NCBI RefSeq assembly: GCF_001280435.1
Contig: NZ_LBIP01000018.1
Coordinates: 248,001-312,000, forward strand
Source: Mangrovimonas xylaniphaga
GTDB taxonomy: Bacteria > Bacteroidota > Bacteroidia > Flavobacteriales > Flavobacteriaceae
Reading direction: 5' to 3'
Length of the DNA stretch: 64,000 nucleotides
In this document: piece after piece, positions 1-8,570 of the stretch
Position numbering within the stretch: the stretch's first letter is position 1
Layout: each line of letters opens with the position of its first letter
Made by a program: the position numbers and the translations under genes
The notes under the pieces: generated by a model
What the model was told of the DNA's origin: nothing
Seen by the model: only the letters and a program-made list of their open reading frames with translations
The model's database searches: none

Positions 1-105
1 CTTGCTCTTTGCCATTAGTAGTGTAGGCTTTAGTGTTTCACAATTCCATTATTGACAACTGGACATTTGTCTGGGCAGCCATCCTTTTCTTTTTTTACAA
101 TAATA

Positions 106-597
106 TCAATCCAGATATTCCCACGGATAGGTTTTCTGTTCGTATTTTCTATCAATTTCCTTAATAAACTCCAAATATTCTGGTGTAGCTTCGGTAAGGG
201 GCAAAAACTCTCCTTCTTTTACGGGTGTTCCAATATCTACAAACAAATTTTCCAAACCAGCAGGCATAATGGTACAGGTGAGTCGGGCATTTTTGTTGGA
301 GGTGTTTTTAAAGCAATGAATAGGTCCATTGAATGGAATGGTGACAAACTCCCCAGCTTTTACGGTAATATGACCTTCTTCACTTTTAAATTCCAATTCA
401 CCTTCGGTTAAATGAAATAGCTCCTGCGCGTGCGGATGGTCATGAGGAGGTGGGCCACCTCCTGGAGGTACCAACATTTCAATAACCGCATAATCGCCGT
501 TGGTGTCTTCACCAGAAATTACAATATGATAATTGCTGCCGGCAACCGCCAAATATTGACCTTCATGTTTGTTTTTGATGGTTATTTTGGACTTCAT
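106..597 (-). CDS. Cupin-domain protein
   Basis: A 163-residue single-domain cupin, probably cytoplasmic since no signal peptide is visible. The first cupin motif is seen around residues 50-70, where two histidines (HDHPH) and a glutamate (QELFHL) precede a GELEF turn. The second motif lies near residues 87-100 (FVTIPFNGPIHCF) and carries the last metal histidine. Such proteins bind a metal and act as small-molecule dioxygenases, isomerases or sensors, and the substrate cannot be read from sequence. It is transcribed alone, divergent from the porin gene at 795. The ATG at 597 is the only good start. Family assignment is firm; function is open. Confidence 0.8.
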   Translation of the reverse strand: MKSKITIKNKHEGQYLAVAGSNYHIVISGEDTNGDYAVIEMLVPPGGGPPPHDHPHAQELFHLTEGELEFKSEEGHITVKAGEFVTIPFNGPIHCFKNTSNKNARLTCTIMPAGLENLFVDIGTPVKEGEFLPLTEATPEYLEFIKEIDRKYEQKTYPWEYLD

Positions 598-794
598 AGA
601 GGTGTATTCAAAAGTTTAGGTCATGTAAAGTTATGCAGAAAGCTTTTAAAAAGGGGTTGTAAAAATAGAAGTCTAAATAAAGTTGTGAAATCGATTTGTA
701 ATTAGTTGTATTTGAATGATATATGAATGTTATGTATATTTATAATGCAACAATGATACGCATTGAAGCATTAAATTGAAGAACCAACAGTAAT

Positions 795-2261
795 ATGTAT
801 GAAACAAGAATACGATTTAAAGGAAAAAAGACATTTTGGAAGTTAGGGGTTTGTGTTTGGGCATTTTTAAGCTGTTATTGGCTAAATGCCCAAATTAGTT
901 ATGAATATACCACCAACAAAAGTTTTTATTTGGGATCCTATGGACGTGTAGGAGTGGACTGGTCTTTTGAGAATGGCGAATCTATAGGAAGACGTTTAAA
1001 CCTGAGCAATATGGGAAGTATTGGCGGAAGGTTGGAGGAGCAGGATTATTTGGAGTTGGTTCCCAATTTTGTGTTCAAACCCAAGAAAGGTGATAGTACT
1101 ACCATCCACGTGCAAATGCGCTTATCGGTTTATGCTACCAGCCTTACTTCTATAGGAAATAGTTCTACCACAAGTTTGGGAGGCCTTAATTTCGCCTTAC
1201 CCGAGATTTATGCGGAAGCTAGGAATATTAAGGGAAAGGATTTAAATATATGGATCGGTTCCCGATTATATAGAGGTCCGGATGTTCATATAGCCGACCA
1301 CTATTATTTCAATGATCATTCTGGACAAGGGTTTGGTGTAGAATATAAAAAGTCGAGAATGGCAGCCGTGTTTGTGGCTTCGGTGGATACCACCTCTACA
1401 TTACCACCATATTTCTATTTGAACATTGAAACGGGAACTCTTAGTGCCGCCCTTAGGCAGCGCACTGTAGTAATAGGCGAGCATGATTTTGAATTGAATC
1501 AAGACAATAGGATTACGGCGCTTGGAGAGGTGCATTATATGGGAGGCGGTGATGAGGACAATGATTTGACCGAACCAGGAGATGTTGGGGAAGCTGTGAA
1601 TTTTCCATCAGACTATGGTTTAGTGTTTGGAGCAAGGTACCATAGGCGTTTTAGAAAACTTCTAGATGGCTCTTTTAACGATTTAGCGGTCAGGTATGGC
1701 TCAGGGATAGCCAATGGAGGTGATGGTGGGATATCTAAAACTTGGTATACTTTTGGAGCACCTAATGCGGAAGATTTAAATTTTAGAGGCGCCTATTCAT
1801 GGTCGGTGGTCAATCAGGCTATGTTGAATATTTCCAATTTCTATAGTCTGAATGGTTATGTGATTTTTACCAAAAGTAAGGGTGGTGCAGATAGCAATCA
1901 CATTGCTGAAACCTATTTTGGTAAGGAGGTTTTCAATAGAAAATTGGATTTAGCTATTGGGACCAGGAATGAATTCTACATCACCGATTACTTTCATATT
2001 TTGGCAGAACTGCACTATGCCCAACGTAAAGATGGTACCAATCCCAATGCAAGCATGACCAAATTTAGTATTGCGCCGGTATTTGTTCCTACCGGAGCCC
2101 GGGATATTTGGGCAAGGCCGCATTTTCGGTTTGTGGCATCCTTTGCTCGTTATAACGATTTTGCCAAAGAAAACCTGCATTCTCCTTATTTGTTGTTCAC
2201 GGGGCCCAAACGCTGGGGCTATTACTTTGGGGTGAAAGCAGAGTGGTGGCTTTGGAAATAG
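795..2261 (+). CDS. LamB-like (maltoporin-type) outer-membrane porin
   Basis: A 488-residue outer-membrane beta-barrel, slightly longer than enterobacterial LamB. An N-terminal signal peptide ends near LNAQ (about residue 32). The mature protein opens with YGRVGVDW, and residues near 155-180 carry the maltoporin-like run YRGPDVHIADHYYFND followed by SGQGFGVE. The C-terminus ends in an aromatic strand (EWWLWK), as expected for BAM-dependent barrels. Known members form trimeric sugar channels. No sugar transporter or glycosidase lies next to it, so the substrate is unknown. A weak terminator follows at 2270. It stands alone, upstream of the PhoX-like gene by 175 bp. Confidence 0.75.
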   Translation: MYETRIRFKGKKTFWKLGVCVWAFLSCYWLNAQISYEYTTNKSFYLGSYGRVGVDWSFENGESIGRRLNLSNMGSIGGRLEEQDYLELVPNFVFKPKKGDSTTIHVQMRLSVYATSLTSIGNSSTTSLGGLNFALPEIYAEARNIKGKDLNIWIGSRLYRGPDVHIADHYYFNDHSGQGFGVEYKKSRMAAVFVASVDTTSTLPPYFYLNIETGTLSAALRQRTVVIGEHDFELNQDNRITALGEVHYMGGGDEDNDLTEPGDVGEAVNFPSDYGLVFGARYHRRFRKLLDGSFNDLAVRYGSGIANGGDGGISKTWYTFGAPNAEDLNFRGAYSWSVVNQAMLNISNFYSLNGYVIFTKSKGGADSNHIAETYFGKEVFNRKLDLAIGTRNEFYITDYFHILAELHYAQRKDGTNPNASMTKFSIAPVFVPTGARDIWARPHFRFVASFARYNDFAKENLHSPYLLFTGPKRWGYYFGVKAEWWLWK

Positions 2262-2269
2262 TTGTTTTA

Positions 2270-2294
2270 AAAGGTGGTAAACTGCCTTTATTTT
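2270..2294 (+). terminator. Weak intrinsic terminator after the porin gene
   Basis: An 8-bp stem including wobble pairs (AAAGGTGG with CTGCCTTT) closes a TAAA loop and is followed by ATTTT. The stem is poor, so termination may be partial. Confidence 0.4.
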
Positions 2295-2330
2295 CAAGAG
2301 AAAAGAGCTTATTTGTTTTAATTCCAATTA

Positions 2331-2404
2331 TTAACATAAGCATAACACTATTAACACTTTAGTGAATTTATCTTAAATCTGACTTAAGGTTATTCTTACC
2401 TTGC
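2331..2404 (+). promoter_or_regulatory. Direct-repeat cluster and possible promoter before the PhoX-like gene
   Basis: Three TTAACA-like hexamers occur at 2331, 2342 (ATAACA) and 2351, and two CTTAAR hexamers at 2372 and 2383, 11 bp apart. A near-match to the Bacteroidetes -7 box, TACCTTGC, sits at 2397-2404, 32 bp before the ATG. Repeats at one-turn spacing are typical of OmpR/PhoB-type response-regulator sites. That this is a phosphate-responsive site is inference from the PhoX-like gene downstream, and AT-rich DNA can produce such repeats by chance. Confidence 0.35.
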
Positions 2405-2436
2405 CGTTGTTCATTTGTGAAAACTTTTAAAAAAAC

Positions 2437-3891
2437 ATGAAAATGAACAACTATTACAAATTTGCTTGTGTTGGCCTAGGGCTTTTGTACTTTATGTCAT
2501 GTAATGATGATGACGGTTCCAATAATGAACCAAAAAATGAGGTGGTTTTGCAATCGCACTCTCAATCTCCAGTATTATTGAAATTGACCCCAGAGTTTTC
2601 AGATGTGAACATTTATAACTTGTTGACATCGGAAGATCAATTGGCAAACACTCCAAATTTTGTGTACGGCTCTATGGCAGACGGCGCTGGGCTAATCAAA
2701 AACGCTGATGATACATTCACTTTAATAAACAATATAGAAGCCGACTATTCCATTGCAAGAATTACTTTGGATGAAACTTTTAAGCCTGTAGGAGGTGAGC
2801 ACATTTTGAATGCTCAAGCTACGGCATCTACTGCACAATGTTCAGGATCGTTGATTACTCCCGAAGAACACGGTTTTGGACCTTTATATTTATCAGGTGG
2901 TGAATGGGGTGGATCTTCCAATGGTGTATTCTTAACGGATCCTTTCAAAAGTACTGGAGGGGCTTCTACAGCTCAAATGCTTACAGCAATGGGGCAGTGG
3001 TCTACTGAAAATGCAGTAGCTATTGGTAAAGATGCCTACCCAGGGAAAACGGTAGTATTTATTGGAGATGACCATTCCGATAATACGGTACCTTCAGGAC
3101 AGTTAGGAATGTATGTTGGAAACCAAGGAGACTTGGAAGGTGGTTCTTTATACGGACTTAAAGTTACTGATTCTAACGTAAATTTTGAAATGGATATGGT
3201 TGAAGGACAATCGTATGCTATGGAGTTTGTTGAATTGGAGGAAACCCAATTGGATTTGTTGGATGCCGAGGCCAAAAACAAAGGAGTAATGGGATTCTCT
3301 AGATTGGAGGATATCGATTGGAGAAGAGGTTCTGCAGACAACAACAGAGAAATCTATTTTTGTGTAACGGGACGTAGCAAGCCAGACTTGGAAGGTAAAG
3401 GAACTTTCTACGGTCGTGTGTACAAAGTAACCATGAACCCTAACGACCCAACAGGAGCTGGTACGATTACTTGTGTATTGGATGGGGATAAATTAAGCGG
3501 GAAAGCAAAATCATTCCACAGTCCAGATAACATCGTAGTAACTGAAAACTATGCGTATATCCAAGAAGATCCAAATGGATACTACGATACAGCTGATAAG
3601 ACTCACTACGCTAGATTGTACCAATATAACTTGAATACAGGAGCTTTAAAAGTGGTATTGGAATGTGACCAAGAAACTGCAGAAGGTTTAGGTTATGGTT
3701 CAGCAAGTTCTGCTTGGGAAATCACTGGAATGATCGACATTTCTGAAACTGTTCGAAAGGATGACACTTTCTTGGTGATTACTCAAAACCACGGATGGGA
3801 AAACGATGGTTTTACAGATTCCACGGCTAATGCTTCAAGTACTTCAAATGAAGGAAGTATGTTATACATTATTGAAGGTTTGGACAGATAG
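2437..3891 (+). CDS. PhoX-like (DUF839) lipoprotein, putative phosphatase
   Basis: A 484-residue predicted lipoprotein: a short hydrophobic leader ends in a lipobox (YFMSC, Cys about 22), followed by an acidic Asp/Asn-rich linker typical of surface or periplasmic lipoproteins. Two segments recall the PhoX alkaline phosphatase family: CSGSLITPEEHG followed by LSGGEWGG near residues 132-160, where PhoX has its C-G-TPWGTWLTCEE calcium/iron site, and SPDNIVVTENYAYIQED near residue 365. The match is partial, since the Cys and one acidic residue are kept but the TPWG core is not, so phosphatase activity is unproven. It is followed at once by the imelysin/peroxidase gene (ATG 2 bp after the stop), suggesting one transcript. 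Calcium-dependent phosphatase or an inactive propeller are both possible. Confidence 0.6.
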   Translation: MKMNNYYKFACVGLGLLYFMSCNDDDGSNNEPKNEVVLQSHSQSPVLLKLTPEFSDVNIYNLLTSEDQLANTPNFVYGSMADGAGLIKNADDTFTLINNIEADYSIARITLDETFKPVGGEHILNAQATASTAQCSGSLITPEEHGFGPLYLSGGEWGGSSNGVFLTDPFKSTGGASTAQMLTAMGQWSTENAVAIGKDAYPGKTVVFIGDDHSDNTVPSGQLGMYVGNQGDLEGGSLYGLKVTDSNVNFEMDMVEGQSYAMEFVELEETQLDLLDAEAKNKGVMGFSRLEDIDWRRGSADNNREIYFCVTGRSKPDLEGKGTFYGRVYKVTMNPNDPTGAGTITCVLDGDKLSGKAKSFHSPDNIVVTENYAYIQEDPNGYYDTADKTHYARLYQYNLNTGALKVVLECDQETAEGLGYGSASSAWEITGMIDISETVRKDDTFLVITQNHGWENDGFTDSTANASSTSNEGSMLYIIEGLDR

Positions 3892-3892
3892 A

Positions 3893-5680
3893 ATGACAAA
3901 TTTTTATTTGAAACACATAAAGAAGGCACACTATGGTTTAGTGTGTCTTTTGTGCATTGTATTGGGGTCTTGCAAAAAGACTGAAACCCAAGAAGCTGTT
4001 GAGCCTATTGTTACCTTGGAGCGCAGTTATGTGAATACTTTAGGACGCTGTATCGAGTTTTTGGATTCAACCTTGGCTAGGACTAACAGAGACTTGATGT
4101 TAAAGGGGTATTTAAATGCGCGAGAGCAATTTAAAATGGCGGAACCCGTATTGTCTTATGTAGACAAGGGCAACTATAAAAGTTTGAACGCCCCAAATAT
4201 TTTAAGTGTAGAAGAAGAAGATGCTACCGATATCAAAATCAACAATCCGTTTGGATTTCAGGTTATGGAAGAACTCTTGTTTGAAGAACCTTTTGATAAA
4301 GTCGAATTTAAAAAGGTGGTACAACAAACTAGAAACCGATTGGAGCTCATCAAACAGAACACACGCTTAAAATTGAAGCCATACCATATTTTATGGCTCA
4401 TTCGAGATGAAGTGGCGCGTATTGCCCTTACGGGAATTACAGGCTTTGATTCGCCAGTTTTGGAGGCTTCCATGAAGGAAAGCATCATTGCCTATGGAAG
4501 TTTAAAAGAGTTACTGAATGTTTATAAAGATGAATTTGCTTCGGAAGGATTGTATAATGAGTTTCAAGAAGCATTTGATAAGGCTATTGTGAATTTGAAT
4601 TCTGATTTTGAAAGTTTTGACAGATTCAATTTCATTAAAAATCATACCCATAAACAATTGGAATTGTTGCAACGCACCAAAACCGATTGGGAAGTTGAGT
4701 TTCCTTTGGAATTGGCCTTTAACAATGACATGACATCCTTGTTCTCTTCCAGTACCTTCAATATGGATTATTTTTCCGGTTATGTAGAAGTGGATAGTTT
4801 GCTGTCTTCAAAAATCAGTTTGGGGCAACGTTTGTTTAATGATAAGAGATTGTCGAGCGACAATTCTATGAGTTGTGCTACCTGTCACGATAAAAATAAA
4901 GCATTTACAGATGGCCTGAAAACATTTCCAAAGCAATTGAGAAATACACCAACATTAACCTATGCGGCTTTGCAAAGAAGTTTCTTTTATGATGGTAGAA
5001 CAGGGAACCTTGAAGGGCAAATTGTAGATGTGGTGAATAACCAACATGAATTTCACACTAACCTAGACGATTTGAAAGAAGTGGTTAGTAGTGATTCTGT
5101 ATACGCAGTACAGTTTTCAAAATTGTATGGTTCCGAAGTTTCAGATCATTCTATAAGAAATGCCATTGCGGTTTATATTAGAAGTCTGAACAAATTCAAT
5201 TCAAAATTCGACAACAATATTAACGGTTTGGAAAACACTTTGTCTTCGCATGAAGTAAATGGCTTCAATTTGTTTATGGGAAAGGCCAAATGTGCCACCT
5301 GTCATTTTGCACCGGTATTCAACGGAACGGTGCCTCCAAACTTTAAAGACACCGAGTTTGAACTGTTGGGAGTACCAAAGGACACGCTTCAGGAAACACT
5401 TGTAGACAGTGATTTGGGACGTTACAATGTATTCAACACTATAGAAAAGAAGTATTTTTTCAAAACGCCTACCGTTAGGAATAGTTCCAAAACTGCTCCT
5501 TACATGCACAACGGTGTGTTTGTAAATTTGGAGCAGCTTATGGAGTTTTATAATGATGGAGGAGGAGCCGGGTTAGGTCTAGACTTGGAATACCAAACCT
5601 TGCCTCCCGATGCTCTAGGGTTAACCGAAAGCGAAATGAAAGATATCATCAGCTTTATGGAATCTTTAGAGGATAGTTAA
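3893..5680 (+). CDS. Lipoprotein with imelysin-like domain fused to di-haem cytochrome c peroxidase
   Basis: The start is placed at ATG 3893, because the lipobox LGSC (Cys27) then sits at the right distance; the frame stays open further upstream inside the previous gene. Residues about 35-270 are helical and imelysin/EfeO-like, but the GxHxxE metal motif reads GFQVME at 121-126, with Gln for His. The C-terminal half is a MauG/CcpA-type peroxidase, with haem sites CATCH at 328-332 and 467-471 and a likely distal Met538 in PYMHNG. Family members reduce H2O2 in the periplasm or oxidise a partner protein. Co-transcription with the PhoX-like lipoprotein suggests a joint periplasmic role. It converges with thrC, whose stop is 1 bp away, with no terminator visible. 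Confidence 0.8.
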   Translation: MTNFYLKHIKKAHYGLVCLLCIVLGSCKKTETQEAVEPIVTLERSYVNTLGRCIEFLDSTLARTNRDLMLKGYLNAREQFKMAEPVLSYVDKGNYKSLNAPNILSVEEEDATDIKINNPFGFQVMEELLFEEPFDKVEFKKVVQQTRNRLELIKQNTRLKLKPYHILWLIRDEVARIALTGITGFDSPVLEASMKESIIAYGSLKELLNVYKDEFASEGLYNEFQEAFDKAIVNLNSDFESFDRFNFIKNHTHKQLELLQRTKTDWEVEFPLELAFNNDMTSLFSSSTFNMDYFSGYVEVDSLLSSKISLGQRLFNDKRLSSDNSMSCATCHDKNKAFTDGLKTFPKQLRNTPTLTYAALQRSFFYDGRTGNLEGQIVDVVNNQHEFHTNLDDLKEVVSSDSVYAVQFSKLYGSEVSDHSIRNAIAVYIRSLNKFNSKFDNNINGLENTLSSHEVNGFNLFMGKAKCATCHFAPVFNGTVPPNFKDTEFELLGVPKDTLQETLVDSDLGRYNVFNTIEKKYFFKTPTVRNSSKTAPYMHNGVFVNLEQLMEFYNDGGGAGLGLDLEYQTLPPDALGLTESEMKDIISFMESLEDS

Positions 5681-5681
5681 T

Positions 5682-6977
5682 CTAAGAGTCCAACAAAAAT
5701 GATTTCAATTCTTCATACGAAGCAATGGAAGTCGCTCTTTTTTTCTTACTCATTACCTTAAGGATTTGTGGAGGAAGTTCGATGTTTTCTCTGATAACTT
5801 CTTCCACAATATCTAAAAATTTGGTAGGATGCGCTGTTTCCAAAAACACACAATGAGCATTTGGGTTTTCCTTTAAATAGGACTTGCAGGCCAAATACCC
5901 AACAGCACCATGCGGATCGGCTACATAGCTGTAATCGTTGTAAAGTTCCTTGAGAGCTTCTTTGGTTTCCCTATCGGTAAAACTATATCCGGATAAATCT
6001 TCTTTTAGGTTCTTGTAATTGTTCTGATAGATTTCCTGAATTCTAATAAAATTACTAGGGTCTCCCACATCCATGGCATTGCTTATGGTTTGTACGGAGG
6101 GTTTAGGATCATAAATCCCCTCACGCAGATAATCTGTGACTACTTTATTGGCATTGTTGGCAGCTACAAAATGTTGAATAGGAAGGCCTAATTGTTTGGC
6201 CATCATACCAGCGCAGATGTTTCCAAAATTTCCACTAGGTACTGAAAATACAAGGTCCTTGTGAGTTTTGTATAATGCTTTGTAAGCGAAAAAGTAATAG
6301 AACATCTGCGGAAGCCATCTCGCCACATTAATGGAATTGGCAGAGGTTAACTGCATATGACTTGTTATGGATTCATCCAAAAAAGCTTGTTTCACCATCG
6401 CTTGACAATCGTCGAAAGTGCCATCTACTTCTAAAGCTTTGATGTTCTTTTTCAAAGTGGTAAGTTGCTTTTCCTGAATATCACTTACTTTGCCACTAGG
6501 ATACAAAATAACCACGTTCACACCGTTAACTCCTAAAAATCCATTGGCAACGGCTCCACCAGTATCGCCAGAAGTAGCGACCAAAACCGTGACTTCATTT
6601 GGATTGCTGTCATTGAAATAGCCTAGGCATCTCGCCATAAATCGAGCACCAACATCTTTAAAAGCCATGGTTGGGCCATGGAACAATTCCAAGGAGGAAA
6701 TTTGATTATTGATCTTTACAACGGGAAAATCAAAAGACAATGTTTCTGAGATAATCTCTTTTAAAGTGTCTTCAGGAATTTCGGGGACTACAAATTGTTT
6801 GATGGCTTCAAAAGCAATGTCTACATTATCCATTTGATCCATCTGCTCAAAAAATGATTTTGGCAATGGTGTTATAGATTCAGGAAAATACAAGCCTTTG
6901 TCTGGTGCCAATCCTTTGATAACGGCGTCCTTGAAGGTGGTTTCTGGGGCTTTTCGGTTGAGGGAATAGTATTTCAT
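5682..6977 (-). CDS. thrC: Threonine synthase
   Basis: A 431-residue PLP enzyme that converts O-phospho-L-homoserine to L-threonine, the last step of the pathway. It opens with the usual threonine-synthase N-terminus (YYSLNRKAP, then APDKGLYFPE). The PLP lysine lies in MAFKDVGARF near residue 108 and the phosphate-binding loop is ATSGDTGGAVA near 133. SVPSGNFGN near residue 245 is also typical. Its ATG at 6977 overlaps the thrB stop (ATGA), so the two are translationally coupled. It is the last gene of the thr operon, and its stop nearly touches the convergent peroxidase gene. Confidence 0.96.
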   Translation of the reverse strand: MKYYSLNRKAPETTFKDAVIKGLAPDKGLYFPESITPLPKSFFEQMDQMDNVDIAFEAIKQFVVPEIPEDTLKEIISETLSFDFPVVKINNQISSLELFHGPTMAFKDVGARFMARCLGYFNDSNPNEVTVLVATSGDTGGAVANGFLGVNGVNVVILYPSGKVSDIQEKQLTTLKKNIKALEVDGTFDDCQAMVKQAFLDESITSHMQLTSANSINVARWLPQMFYYFFAYKALYKTHKDLVFSVPSGNFGNICAGMMAKQLGLPIQHFVAANNANKVVTDYLREGIYDPKPSVQTISNAMDVGDPSNFIRIQEIYQNNYKNLKEDLSGYSFTDRETKEALKELYNDYSYVADPHGAVGYLACKSYLKENPNAHCVFLETAHPTKFLDIVEEVIRENIELPPQILKVMSKKKRATSIASYEELKSFLLDS

Positions 6978-7900
6978 AGCAACGTTTTTATTCCTTGGAT
7001 GTTAATTTTTGAAACATGTATATTAAAATCCAAGTTGGTTTTGGAATATAAGTCTTCTGCGGCATGTGCCACTTGATTAGCAATATCTTCACCCTTTGAC
7101 AAAATAAAAATGGAAGGTCCAGAACCTGAGATTCCAGAACCAAGGGCACTATGTTTTTGCGCAAGTACTTTTACTTCTTTGAAATAAGGTATCAAAGTAC
7201 TTCTGTAAGGTTCAATAACTACATCGTGAAGTGACTTGCTGATCAATTCATAATCGTTGGTGTGAAGTCCATGAACCAAGCTTCCAAGGTTAGCCCATTG
7301 TGTAATGGCCTTTTGCAATGGAATTTCCTTTGGCAAAATGGCTCTGGCCTCGGAGGTTTTGATTTCTATTTGTGGGTGAACTATAGTAGCGTATAATTCA
7401 TCGGGAGTTGGAATTTCCAAAATTTCCAATGGGTCCACGCTTTTTACTAGAGTGAATCCTCCAAAAATGCCAGGCGCAATATTATCGGCATGTTCACAAC
7501 CACTTGCCAAAGCTTCGCCTTTCATTGCGAAGTAGGAGAGTTGCGTTTTGTTGTAAGGTTTTCCCAGAAGTTCATTGATAGCATATACACTACCCGAAGC
7601 GCTGGCGGAACTACTACCAATACCACTTCCGGGTTTGATGTTTTTGTAGATTTCCATATCGAAACCAAAATCTGGTTTGGCATCTTCCAAAAGGGCCAGA
7701 GCGGCAACCCCTGCAACATTCTTTTCAGCCTCAAGAGGTAAGTCGTAACCTTCAATTTTAGTAATCCGAATCCCTTTTTGGGCTGATTTTTTTACAATCA
7801 TTTCATCTCCAACCGCGTCCAAGCAAAAACCCATGACATCAAAGCCACAGGCTACATTGGCCACCGTTGCAGGCGAAAATATTTTTATTTCGTTTTTCAA
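6974..7900 (-). CDS. thrB: Homoserine kinase
   Basis: A 308-residue GHMP kinase that phosphorylates homoserine for threonine synthase. The nucleotide loop PGSGIGSSSASASGS lies near residues 92-106, and the C-terminal glycine motif SGISGSGPSIF near 255. The start is TTG at 7900; this gives the family N-terminus (KIFSPATVANVACGFDV) and lies 7 bp after the methyltransferase stop. No ATG occurs nearby in frame. The 4-bp overlap with thrC and close packing with the methyltransferase place it in one operon with thrA. Confidence 0.96.
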   Translation of the reverse strand: MKNEIKIFSPATVANVACGFDVMGFCLDAVGDEMIVKKSAQKGIRITKIEGYDLPLEAEKNVAGVAALALLEDAKPDFGFDMEIYKNIKPGSGIGSSSASASGSVYAINELLGKPYNKTQLSYFAMKGEALASGCEHADNIAPGIFGGFTLVKSVDPLEILEIPTPDELYATIVHPQIEIKTSEARAILPKEIPLQKAITQWANLGSLVHGLHTNDYELISKSLHDVVIEPYRSTLIPYFKEVKVLAQKHSALGSGISGSGPSIFILSKGEDIANQVAHAAEDLYSKTNLDFNIHVSKINIQGIKTLL

Positions 7901-7907
7901 TATTGGT

Positions 7908-8570
7908 TCAATTTTTTTTGGCTATAATAATCAATTCGTTGTCTCCATTCGTTGGATTGACCAACTGTTCTGTATGTACAATTTGAAAATGATGTTTGGT
8001 TAAGATGGTTCTTAAATCCTCTTCCCGATAATAATGAATGAACAAACGCAGTTTTGGATAATTTTTGGATCCAGTCCATTGGGATGACTCATAATCTCCT
8101 GCAATTGTACTGATGTACAGATATCCATTTTTGGACAGAATTCTGGAACTTTCAGAAATAAGTTGCTCCACATCACTTTTTGAAAGATAAGGGAACAAAA
8201 AAGCATACATCACGCCATCATAGACCTCTTGAATGCTTTCAAGGTCTCGGCAATCCATCACCTCAAAGTTGGCCGAAGGCACATTTTTAGAAGCAATGTT
8301 AATCATGTTAGGCGAGAGGTCTCTTCCTGAAATCTTAAAGTTTGGAAATCGCTCCTTAACAAAACGCGTCACATTGCCTGGCCCGCAACCTAATTCCAAA
8401 ATTTTGGATTGCTGGTCATGGTTGTCAAGAAGTTCACAAAACTGAAGGACCGAAGGTTCATAGGCTGAAATATCCACATACTTTTGATCATACATGGAGG
8501 CACAGTCATTAAAGACCTTAAGCGTCGCTTCAGTTTGTGCTACATCTTTATGTACACTGGACTTAGTCAT
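7908..8570 (-). CDS. Class I SAM-dependent methyltransferase inside the thr operon
   Basis: A 220-residue protein starting at ATG 8570, which overlaps the thrA stop by 8 bp (ATGACTAA). An in-frame start 24 bp upstream lies inside thrA and is less likely. The Rossmann SAM motif I is ILELGCGPGNVTRF near residues 55-68, followed by an acidic motif II position (GRDLSPNMI) and VMDCRD. This is the Methyltransf_25/11 type, which acts on small molecules or sometimes proteins. Substrate is unknown. The placement between thrA and thrB with translational coupling implies expression with threonine synthesis, but it is not a known pathway enzyme. Confidence 0.85.
   Translation of the reverse strand: MTKSSVHKDVAQTEATLKVFNDCASMYDQKYVDISAYEPSVLQFCELLDNHDQQSKILELGCGPGNVTRFVKERFPNFKISGRDLSPNMINIASKNVPSANFEVMDCRDLESIQEVYDGVMYAFLFPYLSKSDVEQLISESSRILSKNGYLYISTIAGDYESSQWTGSKNYPKLRLFIHYYREEDLRTILTKHHFQIVHTEQLVNPTNGDNELIIIAKKN

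Noticed and set aside
1-105. Possible end of a plus-strand gene entering from the left edge
   Set aside because: All three plus frames meet a stop within about 55 bases and none shows recognisable protein sequence.
3806-3892. Longer N-terminus of the peroxidase fusion starting inside the PhoX-like gene
   Set aside because: It would put about 29 extra residues before the signal peptide, and the lipobox fits only the ATG at 3893.
5660-5700. Terminator between the peroxidase fusion and thrC
   Set aside because: The stops are 1 bp apart and no hairpin with a T-run is present in either direction.
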